The translations under genes were made by a program, and so were the position numbers. From assembly GCA_033002965.1 (NCBI GenBank), contig JAURVB010006418.1, positions 1-64,000 of the forward strand: a DNA stretch of 64,000 nt. The letters run 5' to 3'. Positions 24,729 to 36,361 of this stretch are shown here, piece by piece. Under the pieces are notes generated by a model. The model was given only the letters and a program-made list of their open reading frames with translations, was not told the DNA's origin and ran no database searches. The first letter of the stretch is position 1; the number at the start of each line of letters is the position of its first letter. The DNA comes from Piper betle. Its lineage: Eukaryota > Streptophyta > Magnoliopsida > Piperales > Piperaceae.

Positions 24729-25999
24729 GGCAGTTGCAGTGTTACACATGCGGCGGACCTCATAAGGCTAGGGAGTGTCCGAACAATCCGAAGGGGAAGA
24801 TGGTGGCGATGCAGGCCGAGGAAAGTTCTGATTCAGATGAACCAGCTCGTATGTCAACGTTACAAATGATAGGAGCTCTAAGGGTTGAACAGCCTAAACG
24901 AGGAAGTTTGGGGCTGATATATGTTCCAATGACTTTGAAGGGAAGACGGGTTTCAGCATTGGTTGACACAGGGGCAACGCACAGCTTTGTTTCAACAAAG
25001 GTGTCGGGTCAATTGGGACTGAAATCGAGGGTTACTACCAGCGGGATGAAGGCTGTGAATTCGCTGGTGAAGCAGGTTTAGGGTGTAGCTCGAGGAGTTC
25101 AGATCCGCCTAGGGGAATTCAGCGGCCGAGCTGATTTCATGGTTGCAGAAATTGATGACTTTGAGGTAATACTTAGTAACAATTTCTTGGTGTCAACTCG
25201 TGTAGATGTGCTACCACACTTGGGTGGAGTGATGGTGATGTCTGGAGGCCGTGGGTGCTTCGTGAAGGGGCATAGCAAATCTATAGGGGTAGTAGATCCG
25301 GAGTCTGGCGTGGGGCTGCTTGCCTCATTGCAGGTGGTCGATACCGCAATGGTGCCAGAAACCCTAATGGGGGTGTTGTCTTCCGAGCAGCTTGGTGGAA
25401 GCTGTGATGACTTGGTAGTGAAGGCCAAGGCCCCAGCCCGGGTATCGGTTTGGGTACCTAGAGGATGTGTTGTAGAGTCCGTTGGGCGAGTTGGCAAGGT
25501 GCGTGTGGTCCAGCTGGGCGTGAATGGGCTGGACGATGTTGCTGTAATCCGGGAGGGAGATTTCTTGAAGCTTGCCAACGACTTCAAGGAGTACTATAGG
25601 GGTTACGAGAGGGAGCTAAAAATGAGCAGGGGTAAGCTCTATACTCATGTTCGGGGAGTTCATCCATGGGATTGGAGTAGAATACCGAGAGCTTACTTCC
25701 ATCAGTTGAAGTTACTAACTGGTGATGAGATGCCGAGGAGATCATCAGGTCAGGAGTACCATCTGACGATGGTGAGGTGTCAACTAAAGATCAGTTCTTT
25801 CCCAATGTGCAAGGAAATGTTCTTACAAAACAGGGTCTGTATGTCTAGAGCCTTCATGGGAGATTCACGACCATGGCTCTCATTGGTGGGGGAGGATGTT
25901 ACAGCCGTGATTGGTGGGGGAGGATGTTACAGCTGTAATTCATGGGTGTTGCCGGGAACTAGGGTTTGGGTGTTGTCCCAAGGTTTCCTGCATCCATGA
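24725..25999 (+). pseudogene. Element C zinc knuckle and aspartic protease, with in-frame stop
   Basis: Opens with a canonical CCHC zinc knuckle, CYTCGGPHKAREC (C-X2-C-X4-H-X4-C). The retropepsin core follows: VSALVDTGATHSFVS with the catalytic D-T-G near 24963-24971. A TAG at 25079-25081 interrupts the frame, which then continues with DFMVAEIDDFEVILSNNFL, the C-terminal protease motif. After about 25250 the frame stays open to 25999 but shows no RT. It instead contains an unfamiliar basic segment (EYYRGYERELKMSRGKLYTH) and runs into the polypurine tract and LTR3. The open downstream part may be element-specific or simply not yet degraded. Confidence 0.85.
25882..25937 (+). repeat. 28-bp direct duplication of polypurine tract and LTR start
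   Basis: ATTGGTGGGGGAGGATGTTA and the following bases occur twice in tandem (25882-25909 and 25910-25937). The GGTGGGGGAGGA polypurine tract plus the first bases of the LTR are thus present two times, and the LTR3 start could be 25897 or 25925. Confidence 0.9.
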
Positions 26000-27693
26000 G
26001 GGGGTAGCGGTGGCTATCCGAGTGGTGGAAACAACATGCCGAGGCTAACCCGTATCGAGTTGCAGGTTACAAACCGAGGTGCACAAGGCTGCTGAGTGAC
26101 CGAGTATGGCAATGGAGCATGGCATCGGGTTATAGCAGTTGTGTTAGCATATGGTTCGGTATTTGGTGTATCGAGCATGTGGCCGAGTCCATGTCGAGAA
26201 ACCTCAAGTTGCTGTTGATCGCTGTTTGGGTCGGCAGATTGAGGTTGTGGTGCCACTGTGGACCGAGCAGGCTAGTGAGCATGCCGAGCAGCCACCAGTT
26301 CCGAGCAAAGTAGCGGTACTGTGTTGGGGAACAGTACAGAGCACTGTAGCAGAGGAGCGTGTTCGTGCATGCAGGTATGCGCACGAGTGAGCGACAGGCG
26401 TGCTGCTGCACGGGCGCGCTGGTGCTTGAGTGCGCTGCTGCGTGGACGCGCGATGGCGCACGCAGACGTTCACGCGACCGGGCAGGCGTGCGAGTGGGTG
26501 CTGGTGCGCGCGGCAGAGCATGGGCATGAACAAGTGGCAAGACTAGTGCATGGCGATGGTGGTGGACCTTTGCCAGCATGTTTTCGGTGGAATGCTGAGG
26601 GAGGTTGGACCATGTCTAGACGTTGTTGGGGTCGAGCCGGTGGGTGAGATGGGATGACTAGTGGTGCAGCCAAGGGTTTGTGATGAAGCTTCATGGATGT
26701 TACTAGGGGCGTGTCTTGGTGGAAGATATGATCCAAGTCTGCAACTAACTTTTGAAGATAACCACAAGGCCGTGAGGGTGAATCTGGACGTGGATAGGGA
26801 TGCTAGATCCGGAGTTATCCAAAACGAAGGGGCGTGCATATGTGCATGGGGTTATGCTGGAAAAACAGATTGGTGGATCAGAGAAGAAGATCACCAGATC
26901 AGAAAGGAAAGACGTGGGAGTGGATCAAGAGAGGAATCGAGTCCGGTGAGGAAGAGAGTTCCTGAGATTCCAAGCATGTTCCTTTGTGAGGAAAAGCAAC
27001 AGGGTGTGGCTGGTGAGAAAGAAGCATGGAGTTGCTGCAGCCAGTGTTCGCGGTGAGCACTGGAACTCCATCGGCTTGCTGGAAACCAGGTACACATTGT
27101 TAGGTTGCTTGTGTTGGCAATCGGGGTAGAGTTACTCCGGAAGTAATTCGTTGTGCGCCTTTGTATATGTGGGTACATTGGGGTGAGGCTGTGGGGCTGT
27201 CCTCAAGCCGAGCAAGTGCTTGAGAGGAAAGTTCGAGTGCTTGTAATATCCTTATGATCGGGTTAATGATATAAGGTTGGGAAGTGTTTTCCCATAATTT
27301 GTGTTTTGCTTGTTGGCTGGCATTTAGAGAGGGAACTTCTGTATCCTAGGTCACGGTGGAAGTTTACAAGGCAGCCAGTTGGGGGAACTGGTGCTGAGAC
27401 GAGCAAGGGCAGACAGCACAAACCCAAGACGCGTAATTGCTGGTTGGGCGATCGGGCAGTGCAGCGTGTGGTGCTGTTTGAGTTGAGTCGGGAGTGCTGT
27501 GTCGGTGTTTTGTGCGGTACAAACACATTTTGATCGAGCGAAGGGTTGAAGGCAGCAACCTCAGGGTGTTGAGGTTGGCTGAACACAGGTTGGTGTTGGC
27601 GTGTAGGCTTCTGTAGTTTCTTCAAAGTTGCGTACTTCGTGTTAGGCTGGTGTTACGCCGCGCAGGACTGGTTAGGGTCAAAAAATTTTGGGA
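25925..27693 (+). repeat. LTR3 of element C, 3'-truncated
   Basis: Aligns with LTR2 over nearly the whole length, starting TGTTACAGCTGTAATTCATG. It stops at AAAAAATTTTGGGA, lacking the last 20-odd bases up to CGTGACA, and is fused there to a fresh LTR start. Confidence 0.85.
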
Positions 27694-27909
27694 TGTTACA
27701 GCCGTGATTCATGGGCATTGCCGGGAACAAGGGTTTGGGTGTTGTTCCTAGGTTTCCCGAGTGGTGGAAACAACATACCGAGGCTAACCCGTGTTTGGTT
27801 GCAGGTTACAAACCGAGGTGCACAAGGCTGCCGAGTAACCGAGCATGGAGACGGAGCATGGCATCGAGTTACAGCAGTTGTTTTGGCACATGGGTTGGTA
27901 TTTGGTGTA
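27694..27909 (+). repeat. Partial LTR4 of element C
   Basis: Begins TGTTACAGCCGTGATTCATG and follows the LTR start for 216 bp. The match ends at GGTATTTGGTGTAC, where R1 copy beta begins. Confidence 0.85.
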
Positions 27910-29726
27910 CAACTAATTTCATGTACATGTCATTGGACACATGCATCATACAAGGTTTGAGTAGTGGTTTGCATTTGATAAACCATGTGGAGTCAAACTC
28001 ACCAAGCTAGAATGTGGAGTTTGCCTTGCAGGTCCATTAGGACTCCTCTCTACTTGATCTACTACTTGGCTCTATCACAGTTTTACTTTGCATATTAGGA
28101 CAGTTAGTGATATGTTATTTGATCTCAATACCAACAGGTTATCTTAACGATTTGTGGATTATTAAAACTTCAAGGTTGAGATCCCTGATGAATTTTCAAA
28201 AGATGAGATCTAGCTCAAAAGTCACTCTAGCACTATTTATCAGCCCTTCCTTGGCCTTATACCTATTGTACGACTTTCGGATTTTCTATGCATGCATGAT
28301 GGATAGGAGAGTGATGCCCTCCCGGTTGGTACCCACTTGTGGTGCTCAGCTTGGCGGTTAATATTTATTATGACTATGATTATGATTATGAATATCTACT
28401 ATAGTACTTGTTAACAGTGTTTATTCAGTATGAGCATGCGCTCCATTGAGTGTTTCTGCACCATTAATTTCAGTGTTCAAATTAGGCCTTATTGGTTATG
28501 GTCATGTTGTCGTCGACTAGATTTCGTCTCATGCGTAGTATTGACACATTAATGTTAAGTATTCTGGCTCGTGTACATGAATATCACAATAATTATGATT
28601 AGGCCTTATTAGCTATATTTCAGCATGATAATGTGCTGATGGAGTGATTTTCTATTTTCATGTTGAAGTTTCGCGTGGATGGTGAGTCATCTATTTGCCA
28701 GTTTGAAATTGTTTTCTATTGTGATTTCATATCAGTAATCTTTGATTTATGATATAAGTTTTATATATAGTTTGAAATTGCAAGTTTGGCTAGAGAGTCG
28801 CAAGGATCAAAAATGACTCATGGGAATGACTGACTTGTCTGCTTATGTGTTTGCTCCTATTAATGTGAGGCTGGTGGGTCATTGATGTAAATATTATGTA
28901 GAGCTAGTGACCCAATATGATTATTTATGTGAGGCGAATGGGCCTTATAATGAGAATAGTTGTTTAGGCTAGTGAGTTATTTTAATCATGTATAAGAGCA
29001 TGCGGGCCTTGAATCACGAAATTGGCTTATCTTAAAATGTATAAAAATTATTATTACTAATCTATATTGGAGCTATTTTGCAAGCGGAATACTATGAGGT
29101 ACACAGGTCTAACTATTATGTTTAGGAATACTCCACTAGAACTAAAAGATAAAATTTATATAGGAAAGCTAAACCATATTACTTGTGCAGGTACCTGAAA
29201 CGAAGAAGATCATGGGTAAGAGAAGCTTTTGGGCTTTGTTTTGCTGGTTAAAGGGCCAATGTGAAGACCAGGCAAATCAACAACATGAAGAATGAAAAAA
29301 TTGTGTTGTAAATAATCTGTGATGCGATGTGGACGAGGTGAAACACCTCTGAAATGTTTTGGTGTCATAAATGCATGAAATGTGAATGTCTATACGTGAT
29401 TTTTTATAAATTGTGAAATTGTATGGGTTTATAAAAAAATGTCATGCATCCTAGTTATAAAGGGCACTTTGCCGGACTTTTCCTATGATTTGAAGTCTCC
29501 TTTGTAACCTAGAATTTATTTGTGATGTCTTATTTGCATGAGCCCAGCTTTGAGAGTCTTTGCATATTTTGGGTGGGATCATGTGTGTTTTGGATATGCA
29601 TTAGTTTCCCTCAAACCTTCTGTCTATTGACACCTTAAGTGGTTAGGTCTATCCTATGGATCGACATTTCATTCTAGATAAGCAAGAGCAGTGGTCCAGG
29701 ATTTAATCTTTGATTTGGTTCACGCT
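27910..29726 (+). repeat. R1 copy beta, left part
   Basis: Aligns with 6690-7693 and 14317-15120 through the AGGACTCCTCTCTACTTGATC, GGTACCCACTTGTGGTGCTC and TTATGTAGAGCTAGTG blocks. It is interrupted by element D 28 bp before the LTR end. The small open frame at 28107-28361 lies inside this repeat and is not a gene. Confidence 0.75.
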
Positions 29727-30886
29727 TGTTAAGTGTTTAAAATATATAATATTTACCCATATTTTTAATATGATTTTGTACTTCTCGGGTATAAACATTA
29801 TTAATTAAGTAATATTTTACTTAATTTTTTTAGTTAATTAATATTTTATTATATATGCTTAATTTTGGTGTTTTAATGCAGAAAAAGATGAATAAATTAA
29901 GCTTTGGATTTGATTGGTCATGACACTTGGCCCCCCACCCAATGGCTACAATGTATGGTGTTCAATGGAGTCGAACAGTTGGAAACTTGAAGGGACATTA
30001 TAATTAATTAGACTACGTCGATTTGTAAACACCCTCTTCAAATTCTTGTATCTCCACTTCTATATAAAGGAGTGGTCATTTGCTGTTATATATCTCATTT
30101 CTTGGCTTCAGAGTGTAGTAGAAGAAGTAGTTTTAGTTTTTGTAATTCCTTTTTCTTTCATAATAAAAATTAGTTTCTTCTTTATAATGTTTTCTATTTT
30201 TATTATGGACTAGTCTTTTATTTCGTTCTAGAGAAGAATAGAACTTAACATGATTTAATTGAATTCATTTCAACCTATTATTCTTTTATTCAATCGGATT
30301 GTTTAAATTGTCATGTTCTTAATGCTAAGAGTAGATTGATCACCTATTTCTTAGATCATGAGGTTTAATTAGATTTTGGGAGAAATTAATTAGATTAGTC
30401 ATTGATAATTCATCATACGACGAGTCTTTTGACTTGTTTGTCGTTGTGGTCGGAAGATACACGAACACCGTATGCGATTGTAAGGCAAATCTTAATGCAT
30501 TATTTTGTTGATTAATTAATTATCACCGGGAGGTAGAAATTGAGGCAAAATAATAGAAGCATGAAGGAGCAGGAGCCACCATGTCATATAATTATCCTAG
30601 ATCGACAATCTAAGGGAATAAAAGATAAGAGTAAGATATGATGGAGATTAAATTGATGTTAAGGGAAATTCGACTCTAGAACGAGTTTTATCATTTTAAC
30701 GTTTCCTTTTATTTAAAGTTATTATTTATATTTAGTTAAGTCAATTATTTTTGTTTTTCTCTTAATATTATTTTTTGTTTAATTAATTTAAGAAATTCAT
30801 CTCTCTATGGGAACGATACTCTAATTTATCATTATATTACTTGTTTCGACCGTGTATACTTGCATGTTATTAAAAATATTCGAACA
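29727..30886 (+). repeat. 5' LTR of Athila element D
   Basis: 1160 bp from TGTTAAGTG to CGAACA, with TATA box TATATAAA at 30061-30068. Confidence 0.93.
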
Positions 30887-30892
30887 AGTTTT

Positions 30893-30909
30893 TGGCGCCG
30901 TTGCCGGGA
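30893..30909 (+). promoter_or_regulatory. Primer-binding site, tRNA-Asp type, intact
   Basis: TGGCGCCGTTGCCGGGA six bases after the 5' LTR, the standard Athila primer site. Confidence 0.92.
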
Positions 30910-31080
30910 AGATCGAATTTTCTTAATTAATTTAGGATTAGAATTTTAAGTGTTTTTCTTTTCTTTTTAGATTTTAGTGTCTGATTATTTTTAAAAAAAC
31001 AAATAAAAGGAAAAAAGGAAAAAATAAACTATATCATTATCTTCTTCCTTGCTATTATTTATTATCATTTGTTTATTAGT

Positions 31081-31881
31081 ACGGTCACCCTTGTTTTCTT
31101 GTGATTCAAAGATTGAAAGGACTTTGAGAAACGTGCCGTTGGAAGAAGAGCACAAGAACCAATAGAGGAAGAAGCCATGCATTCATGGAGGACTAGCAGA
31201 GTTTTAGAATTAGATGCACTTACTGCTTTATCTGCTCAGGTCAGTGCTTTAACTAATAAAGTTCAAATTCTTAATATATAGGGACAGGTTAAGGCTATAG
31301 AACCAAGGTGTGAATGGTGTGGACAAGGACATTTTACAGGTCAATGTGCAACAGATCAAGTTAATTACGTAGGCAACTATAATTGGAACAACAATCCCTA
31401 TTCCAACACCTATAATGTGGGTTGTCACAATAACCCCAATTTTTCATGGAATAATTCTTCACAATCTGTTGTTGTCCCCAATAATCCGCCACCATCATAG
31501 CATTCTAGACCTCCTTCACTTTCTTTTCAGCAACCACAACAACCAGATTTGATCCAAATATTCAATTCCATGCAACATACCATGCAACAAACTATGCAAA
31601 AATTTATGCAAAATCAGCAACAACAACAACAACAGTTTATGCAACAAGTTATGGTGCAATTAAACAAGGAACCTAGTGAGCGATCCAAGGGTGTACTTCC
31701 TAGCCAACTAGAACAACCAAGGAATGATGGTCAAGAGCATTGCAAAGCTATAACAACCCAGAGTGGTATTATTTTACAGGAACCAGTTCATCCCAATGAA
31801 GTTAAGGAAAAAGATGAAAAACCAAATAACAAAAATGAACTCAATACATTGGTTAGCTTACTCGGATGCAAAGGGGATTAG
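31081..31881 (+). pseudogene. Athila-type gag remnant of element D
   Basis: A short N-terminal piece (about 31081-31200) is joined by deletion to the nucleocapsid region. That region has CEWCGQGHFTGQC (C-X2-C-X3-H-X4-C), NNPNFSW and a glutamine-rich stretch (31585-31660). The capsid domain seen in element B at 9465-9800 is missing. Stops occur in the zinc-knuckle lead-in (near 31279) and after NPPPS (near 31498). The clean frame 31549-31881 is the C-terminal tail, which ends where protease should begin. Confidence 0.85.
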
Positions 31882-32364
31882 TTTAGTAATTTATTACATA
31901 AATCCATAAATTCTCTTTGTGAAGAAGATATTGATGTGGATGAGATGGTTAAAGTATTAGATTCATAACCAATTTTGCCTCAACGATTCAAAGTTATGGA
32001 AACCTCAGATCTACCATTCCACAAATTGCTGCCATCAATTGAAGTACCACTTATTTTAGAGCTAAAGCAACTTCCAAAACATCTCAGGTATATTTTCTTA
32101 GGGCTTGATGACACTCTTCCTATTATTATATCTTCAGAGCTAACTATATTGCAGAAAGAGAAGCTGATTAAAATACTAAAAATTCACAAGTCAGCTATTG
32201 CTTGGACTATAGCAGACAAACATGGCATCTGGTGTGGTTGTTGGTCATTTTCTCCTGGACAAAAAGTTTTTCCACATGGTGCAATTGAAATTAAGATTGA
32301 ACAAAGGGATCGATCATTTAAAGTCAATCAAGCATGGGTCAAGTCCAAATTCAGTTATTCATGA
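31882..32364 (+). pseudogene. RT lead-in fused to integrase C-terminal scrap (element D)
   Basis: After a stop near 31966 the frame 31975-32364 reads the RT lead-in (ILELKQLPKHLRYIFLG, IISSELT, KSAIAWTIAD). It then switches abruptly near 32216 to the sequence that normally follows integrase (FSPGQKVFPHGAIEIK, RSFKVN). The whole RT palm, RNase H and integrase catalytic core are therefore deleted in frame. The breakpoint differs from that in element B, so the two deletions are independent. Confidence 0.85.
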
Positions 32365-33824
32365 TAATCATCCACCGACTAATTGATATGAGGGAGTTCT
32401 CTTTCACTTCTTTTTCTTTATTTTTATTTTTGAGGACAATGTTTAGTTTAAGTTTGGGGGTGATGCCTTCATTTTATGCATATTGTTCATGCTTGACTCA
32501 TATTTAGATTTAGATATATATACATATATATAGTATAGTTTAGTGTAAAAATTTTATTATGCAATGGTATTTTAGTCTCTTGGTTCAATGATAGATACAT
32601 GTGAATTAGTCTTACTTTTCTTGGGAAAACTTGATTAATTGATATGAGGGATGAACTGAGTAAAAGATTACATTTGAGAGTTGGTTCTCTACCTTATATT
32701 ATTTTCACAATCCTTTGGTTTAGATGATTTCAATGAATGTTTTGCATTATGGATTGTACATGATGGTCATGACTTTTAGAATTTGCCCTAGCGACTTTCG
32801 AGGCGAAATATTTGGCTTCCCATGTTGATGGAAAATGATATAGGCATTTCTTTTTGATGAGTCTGGGCCTTTCTTCAAGCCTACCTAATATAAATTATCC
32901 TCTATACACAATTTCATGGCCTTTATTACATATTTGTTTGATTACCTTTATTTTAGCCTTGGCCTTTTTATTGAAAATATATCCTGCTGCTTGAGTCCTA
33001 GCACCTGAATGTTTTGAAATCGTTCTAAATTCTAACAAGGATGAAACTTTGAGTAGTATAGGGGGAAGGCATCGTGTTATAGAGTGGGGATTGAGTAGAT
33101 AGTGTAGACTTTCCTGGTACTTTGCTTTGAAAAAAGAAAAAAGAAAAAAAAGAGAAAAGAAGAAGAAATTGAAAAAAAAATGAAAAAAGATGAGGCAATG
33201 ATCCTCTACCAGTAAACACAAGATGAAGCAATAGTCTTCCACTAGTTTGAAAGAAAAGAGAAAAAGAAAAAGTAGTAGGTAGTCAATGGAAAATCAAAGC
33301 AAAGTTAGTTCTTATATTGGGTCAATTCGATACTACATTTGAGGAAGTTTGTGTCATATTGCTTGAAGATTTTTTGTACAAGTATGTCAGGATTTAGAAA
33401 GGATTTTTAATTCTAGGATGCATATTAGCCTCTGATTTTTCTATCTTATTTATCCGATTTTTGGTCCCTAGCCCCTGGCCCCGTTACAACCTATAAAGAC
33501 CTATTGATTCCATTGAATTACCATTGCCTACATTAGTGGAGATGGGAGCAAAAAGTGAACATATTTAAGCATGTGCTTGATTGTATTCTCTTGGTTGCAG
33601 ATGAGAATGATAAGCCAATGGATTATCTTACACACATACACAGAGAGCTTTCTTTTGGATGTGATTGATGAAAGGGAATTTCTGATTTGATTGACATCTT
33701 GTTGACTCTTGAGGGTTTGATTGAGAATCATATGAAAACATAATGGGGACTAAGTATTTTTGTGTAGTAAAATTTTCTTTGTTATGATATTTTGCTCGGG
33801 ACGCGCAAAGTTTAGTTAGGGGTG
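32365..33824 (+). other. 3' non-coding region of Athila element D
   Basis: No coding similarity. It contains an A/G-rich tract (33125-33190) and a part near 33530-33780 that matches element B at 12815-13075. The region just before the 3' LTR reads TTTAGTTAGGGGTG, the likely polypurine tract. Confidence 0.75.
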
Positions 33825-34982
33825 TGTTAAGTGTTTAAAATATATAATATTTACTCATATTTTTAATATGATTTTGTACTTCTCGGGTATAAACATTATT
33901 AATTAAGTAATATTTTACTTAATTTTTTAGTTAATTAATATTTTATTATATATGCTTAATTTTGGTGTTTTAATGCAGAAAAAGATGAATAAATTAAGCT
34001 TTGGATTTGATTGGTCATGACACTTGGCCCCACCCAATGGCTACAATGTATGGTGTTCAATGGAGTCGAACAGTTGGAAACTTGAAGGGACATTATAATT
34101 AATTAGACTACGTCGATTTGTAAACACCCTCTTCAAATTCTTGTATCTCCACTTCTATATAAAGGGGTGGTCATTTGTTGTTGATCATATCTCATCTCTT
34201 GGCTTCAGAGTGTAGTAGAAGAAGTAGTTTTAGTTTTTGTAATTCCTTTTTCTTTCATAATAAAAATTAGTTTCTTCTTTATAATATTTTCTATTTTTAT
34301 TATGGAGTAGTCTTTATATTTCGTTCTAGAGAAGAATAGAACTTAACATGATTTAATTGAATTCATTTCAACCTCTTATTCTTTTATTCAATCGGATTGT
34401 TTAAATTGTCATGTTCTTAATGCTAAGAGTAGATTGATCACCTATTTCTTAGATCATGAGGTTTAATTAGATTGTGGGAGAAATTAATTAGATTAGTCAT
34501 TGATAATTCATCATACGACGAGTCTTTTGACTTGTTTGTCGTTGTGGTCGGAAGATACACAACACCGTATGCGATTGTAAGGCAAATCTTAATGCATTAT
34601 TTTGTTGATTAATCAATTATCACCGGGAGGTAGAAATTGAGGCAAAATAATAGAAGCATGAAGGAGCGGGAGCCACCATGTCATATAATTATCCTAGATC
34701 GACAATCTGAGGGAATAAAAGATAAGAGTAAGATTTGATGAAGATTAAATTGATGTTAAGGGAAATTCGACTCTAGAACGAGTTTTATAATTTTAATGTC
34801 TCCTTTTATTTAAAGTTATTATTTAGATTTAGTTAAGTCAATTATTTTTGTTTTTCTCTTAATATTATTTTCTTTAATTAATTTAAGGAAATTCATCTCT
34901 CTGTGGGAACGATACTCTAATTTATCATTATATTACTTGTTTCGACCGTGTATACTTGCATATTATTAAAAATATTCGAAGA
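33825..34982 (+). repeat. 3' LTR of Athila element D
   Basis: 1158 bp, starting TGTTAAGTG. The terminal CA has become GA (CGAAGA). Apart from scattered substitutions and short indels it equals the 5' LTR. Confidence 0.93.
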
Positions 34983-35010
34983 ATGCTACAAGCCGAATTG
35001 GAGTGTGACA
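34983..35010 (+). repeat. R1 copy beta, terminal 28 bp
   Basis: ATGCTACAAGCCGAATTGGA and the next bases to TGTGACA resume the R1 LTR end after element D. The corresponding region in copy alpha is 15139-15168. Confidence 0.75.
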
Positions 35011-36111
35011 TTATCTAAAATTAAAACGCATACTTAGTTTGTATATACTAGATTTCAAACTTTGTCTAAACATAATCTATATATATATATAAAATCTTAT
35101 GTGCCCACTTTCATTGAGATTTTTTCATAACATTCAAAAAGCAACAGTAAACTTCCAATCAAAATTCTTTGAATATTCTTAATCTTAGAGAAAATCTAGC
35201 AGAATCTGCCCTATACTATGTATAAATTCACGTTTGCAATAAAATAGTCGAGAACATTTCATTTAACACATTTTTATCACACAAAATTATCACATTCACG
35301 TTTTATAACATTTATATTGCCATGTTTGCCGACACCCCACATCAAACTTCGAATTTTGATCATCAAGCAACAAAATCAAAAAATAATCAGCACCCACATA
35401 ACTGCCTCATATGAGATTATTGCACCAGTGTCTGGTTAGGGGTCCCCTTTTCTCCTCTCTTCCCCCTTTCGCCCAGCTCCACCATCCCCTGCTAGCCGTC
35501 TGTGCCACCGTCCCACCCTCCCCTTCACTCTCTTCTTCCTTCCCTCCTCTTTCCCTTTCTTCCCCTTTTCATTCTCTCCCTTTGCATACACTTTCTCCCT
35601 CTTTCTTTGGTTGTTTTGCATGATTTGCATTTTCTTCATATAGATCCCTATTAGGTCATGTAGCTCACATCATTTTGCTATATTATTAATCATATTTTGC
35701 ATCTTAGATCATTGTAAAAATATGATTTTTACATAAAGTTTGCATCTTTATTATTGCTTGGCTCATTTATTGTGTGTTTGTCATTGTGAGCAGTGAAATG
35801 CCTCCTAAATCATTTAATTAAAGGTTGTAACAATAAAAAGATGTGAACTTTATAAGATGGGTCATGTCTAAATAGCCAGAAATGGTGTGCCAAACACTAA
35901 TTAATTTAATAAACAACATAATAATGATTTTCGTACTTGTTTAATTATAAAATGTACACACCGTGTGATCTTAATTAAGTTCACAATGCAATTAATTAAT
36001 TTAATAAATGATAAATGGGTTAATTAATAAAAATCATTATCTGCACAGTTGGGTTGGGTGATTAAGATATCTCAATTCATTCCGCAAGAGCCAACCAAAA
36101 CGGAATAATTT
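35011..36111. other. Non-coding, with R1/R2-like pyrimidine-rich leader
   Basis: The C/T-rich tract at about 35430-35620 resembles those at 5700 and 16200, suggesting another R1/R2 leader. The proline- and serine-rich open frames it creates on both strands are compositional. Nothing else is recognised. Confidence 0.5.
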
Positions 36112-36361
36112 ACGTTACTGCTTAGTGTATTAGGTTTCATATACTAATTTACCTCGACGATCTAACTGTTGGGTATAAACTAAATTACCATTGAGATCAT
36201 ATTTTTTAACAATAATTTAGATATTACATTACTACTTAGTGTATTAGGTTTCATATACTAATTTACCTCGACGATCTAACTGTTGGGTATAAACTAAATT
36301 ACCATTGAGATCATATTTTTTAACAATAATTTAGATATTACGTTACTGCTTAGTGTATTAG
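36112..36361. repeat. 114-bp tandem repeat, two units plus partial third
   Basis: Units start at 36112, 36226 and 36340, the last being only about 22 bp. Units 1 and 2 differ only at about two positions in the first 12 bp. The partial third unit keeps the unit 1 version of those bases. Confidence 0.96.

Larger units (their letters stand above)
19258..27909 (+). mobile_element. Tandem array of non-autonomous gag/protease element C
   Basis: A GC-richer block of recombined Ty3/gypsy elements sharing LTRs. The order is LTR1 (19258-21684), a 132-bp internal remnant, LTR2 (21817-23687), primer site, gag and protease (23689-25896), LTR3 (25925-27693) and a 216-bp piece of LTR4 (27694-27909). No RT, RNase H or integrase sequence is present. 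A gag-only internal domain of about 2.2 kb between LTRs of about 1.9 kb fits the TR-GAG type of non-autonomous elements. Neighbouring sequence on both sides is AT-rich R1/R2 material. Confidence 0.85.
29727..34982 (+). mobile_element. Athila-like element D, young, internally deleted
   Basis: LTR-internal-LTR structure of about 5.3 kb with an intact tRNA-Asp primer site. The target duplications are ACGCT (29722-29726) and ATGCT (34983-34987). The two LTRs are almost identical by eye, so insertion was recent compared with element B. The internal domain has lost part of gag, all of protease, and the RT, RNase H and integrase core. Only an RT lead-in and a scrap of the integrase C-terminus remain. 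It is nested in the end of R1 copy beta. Confidence 0.93.
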
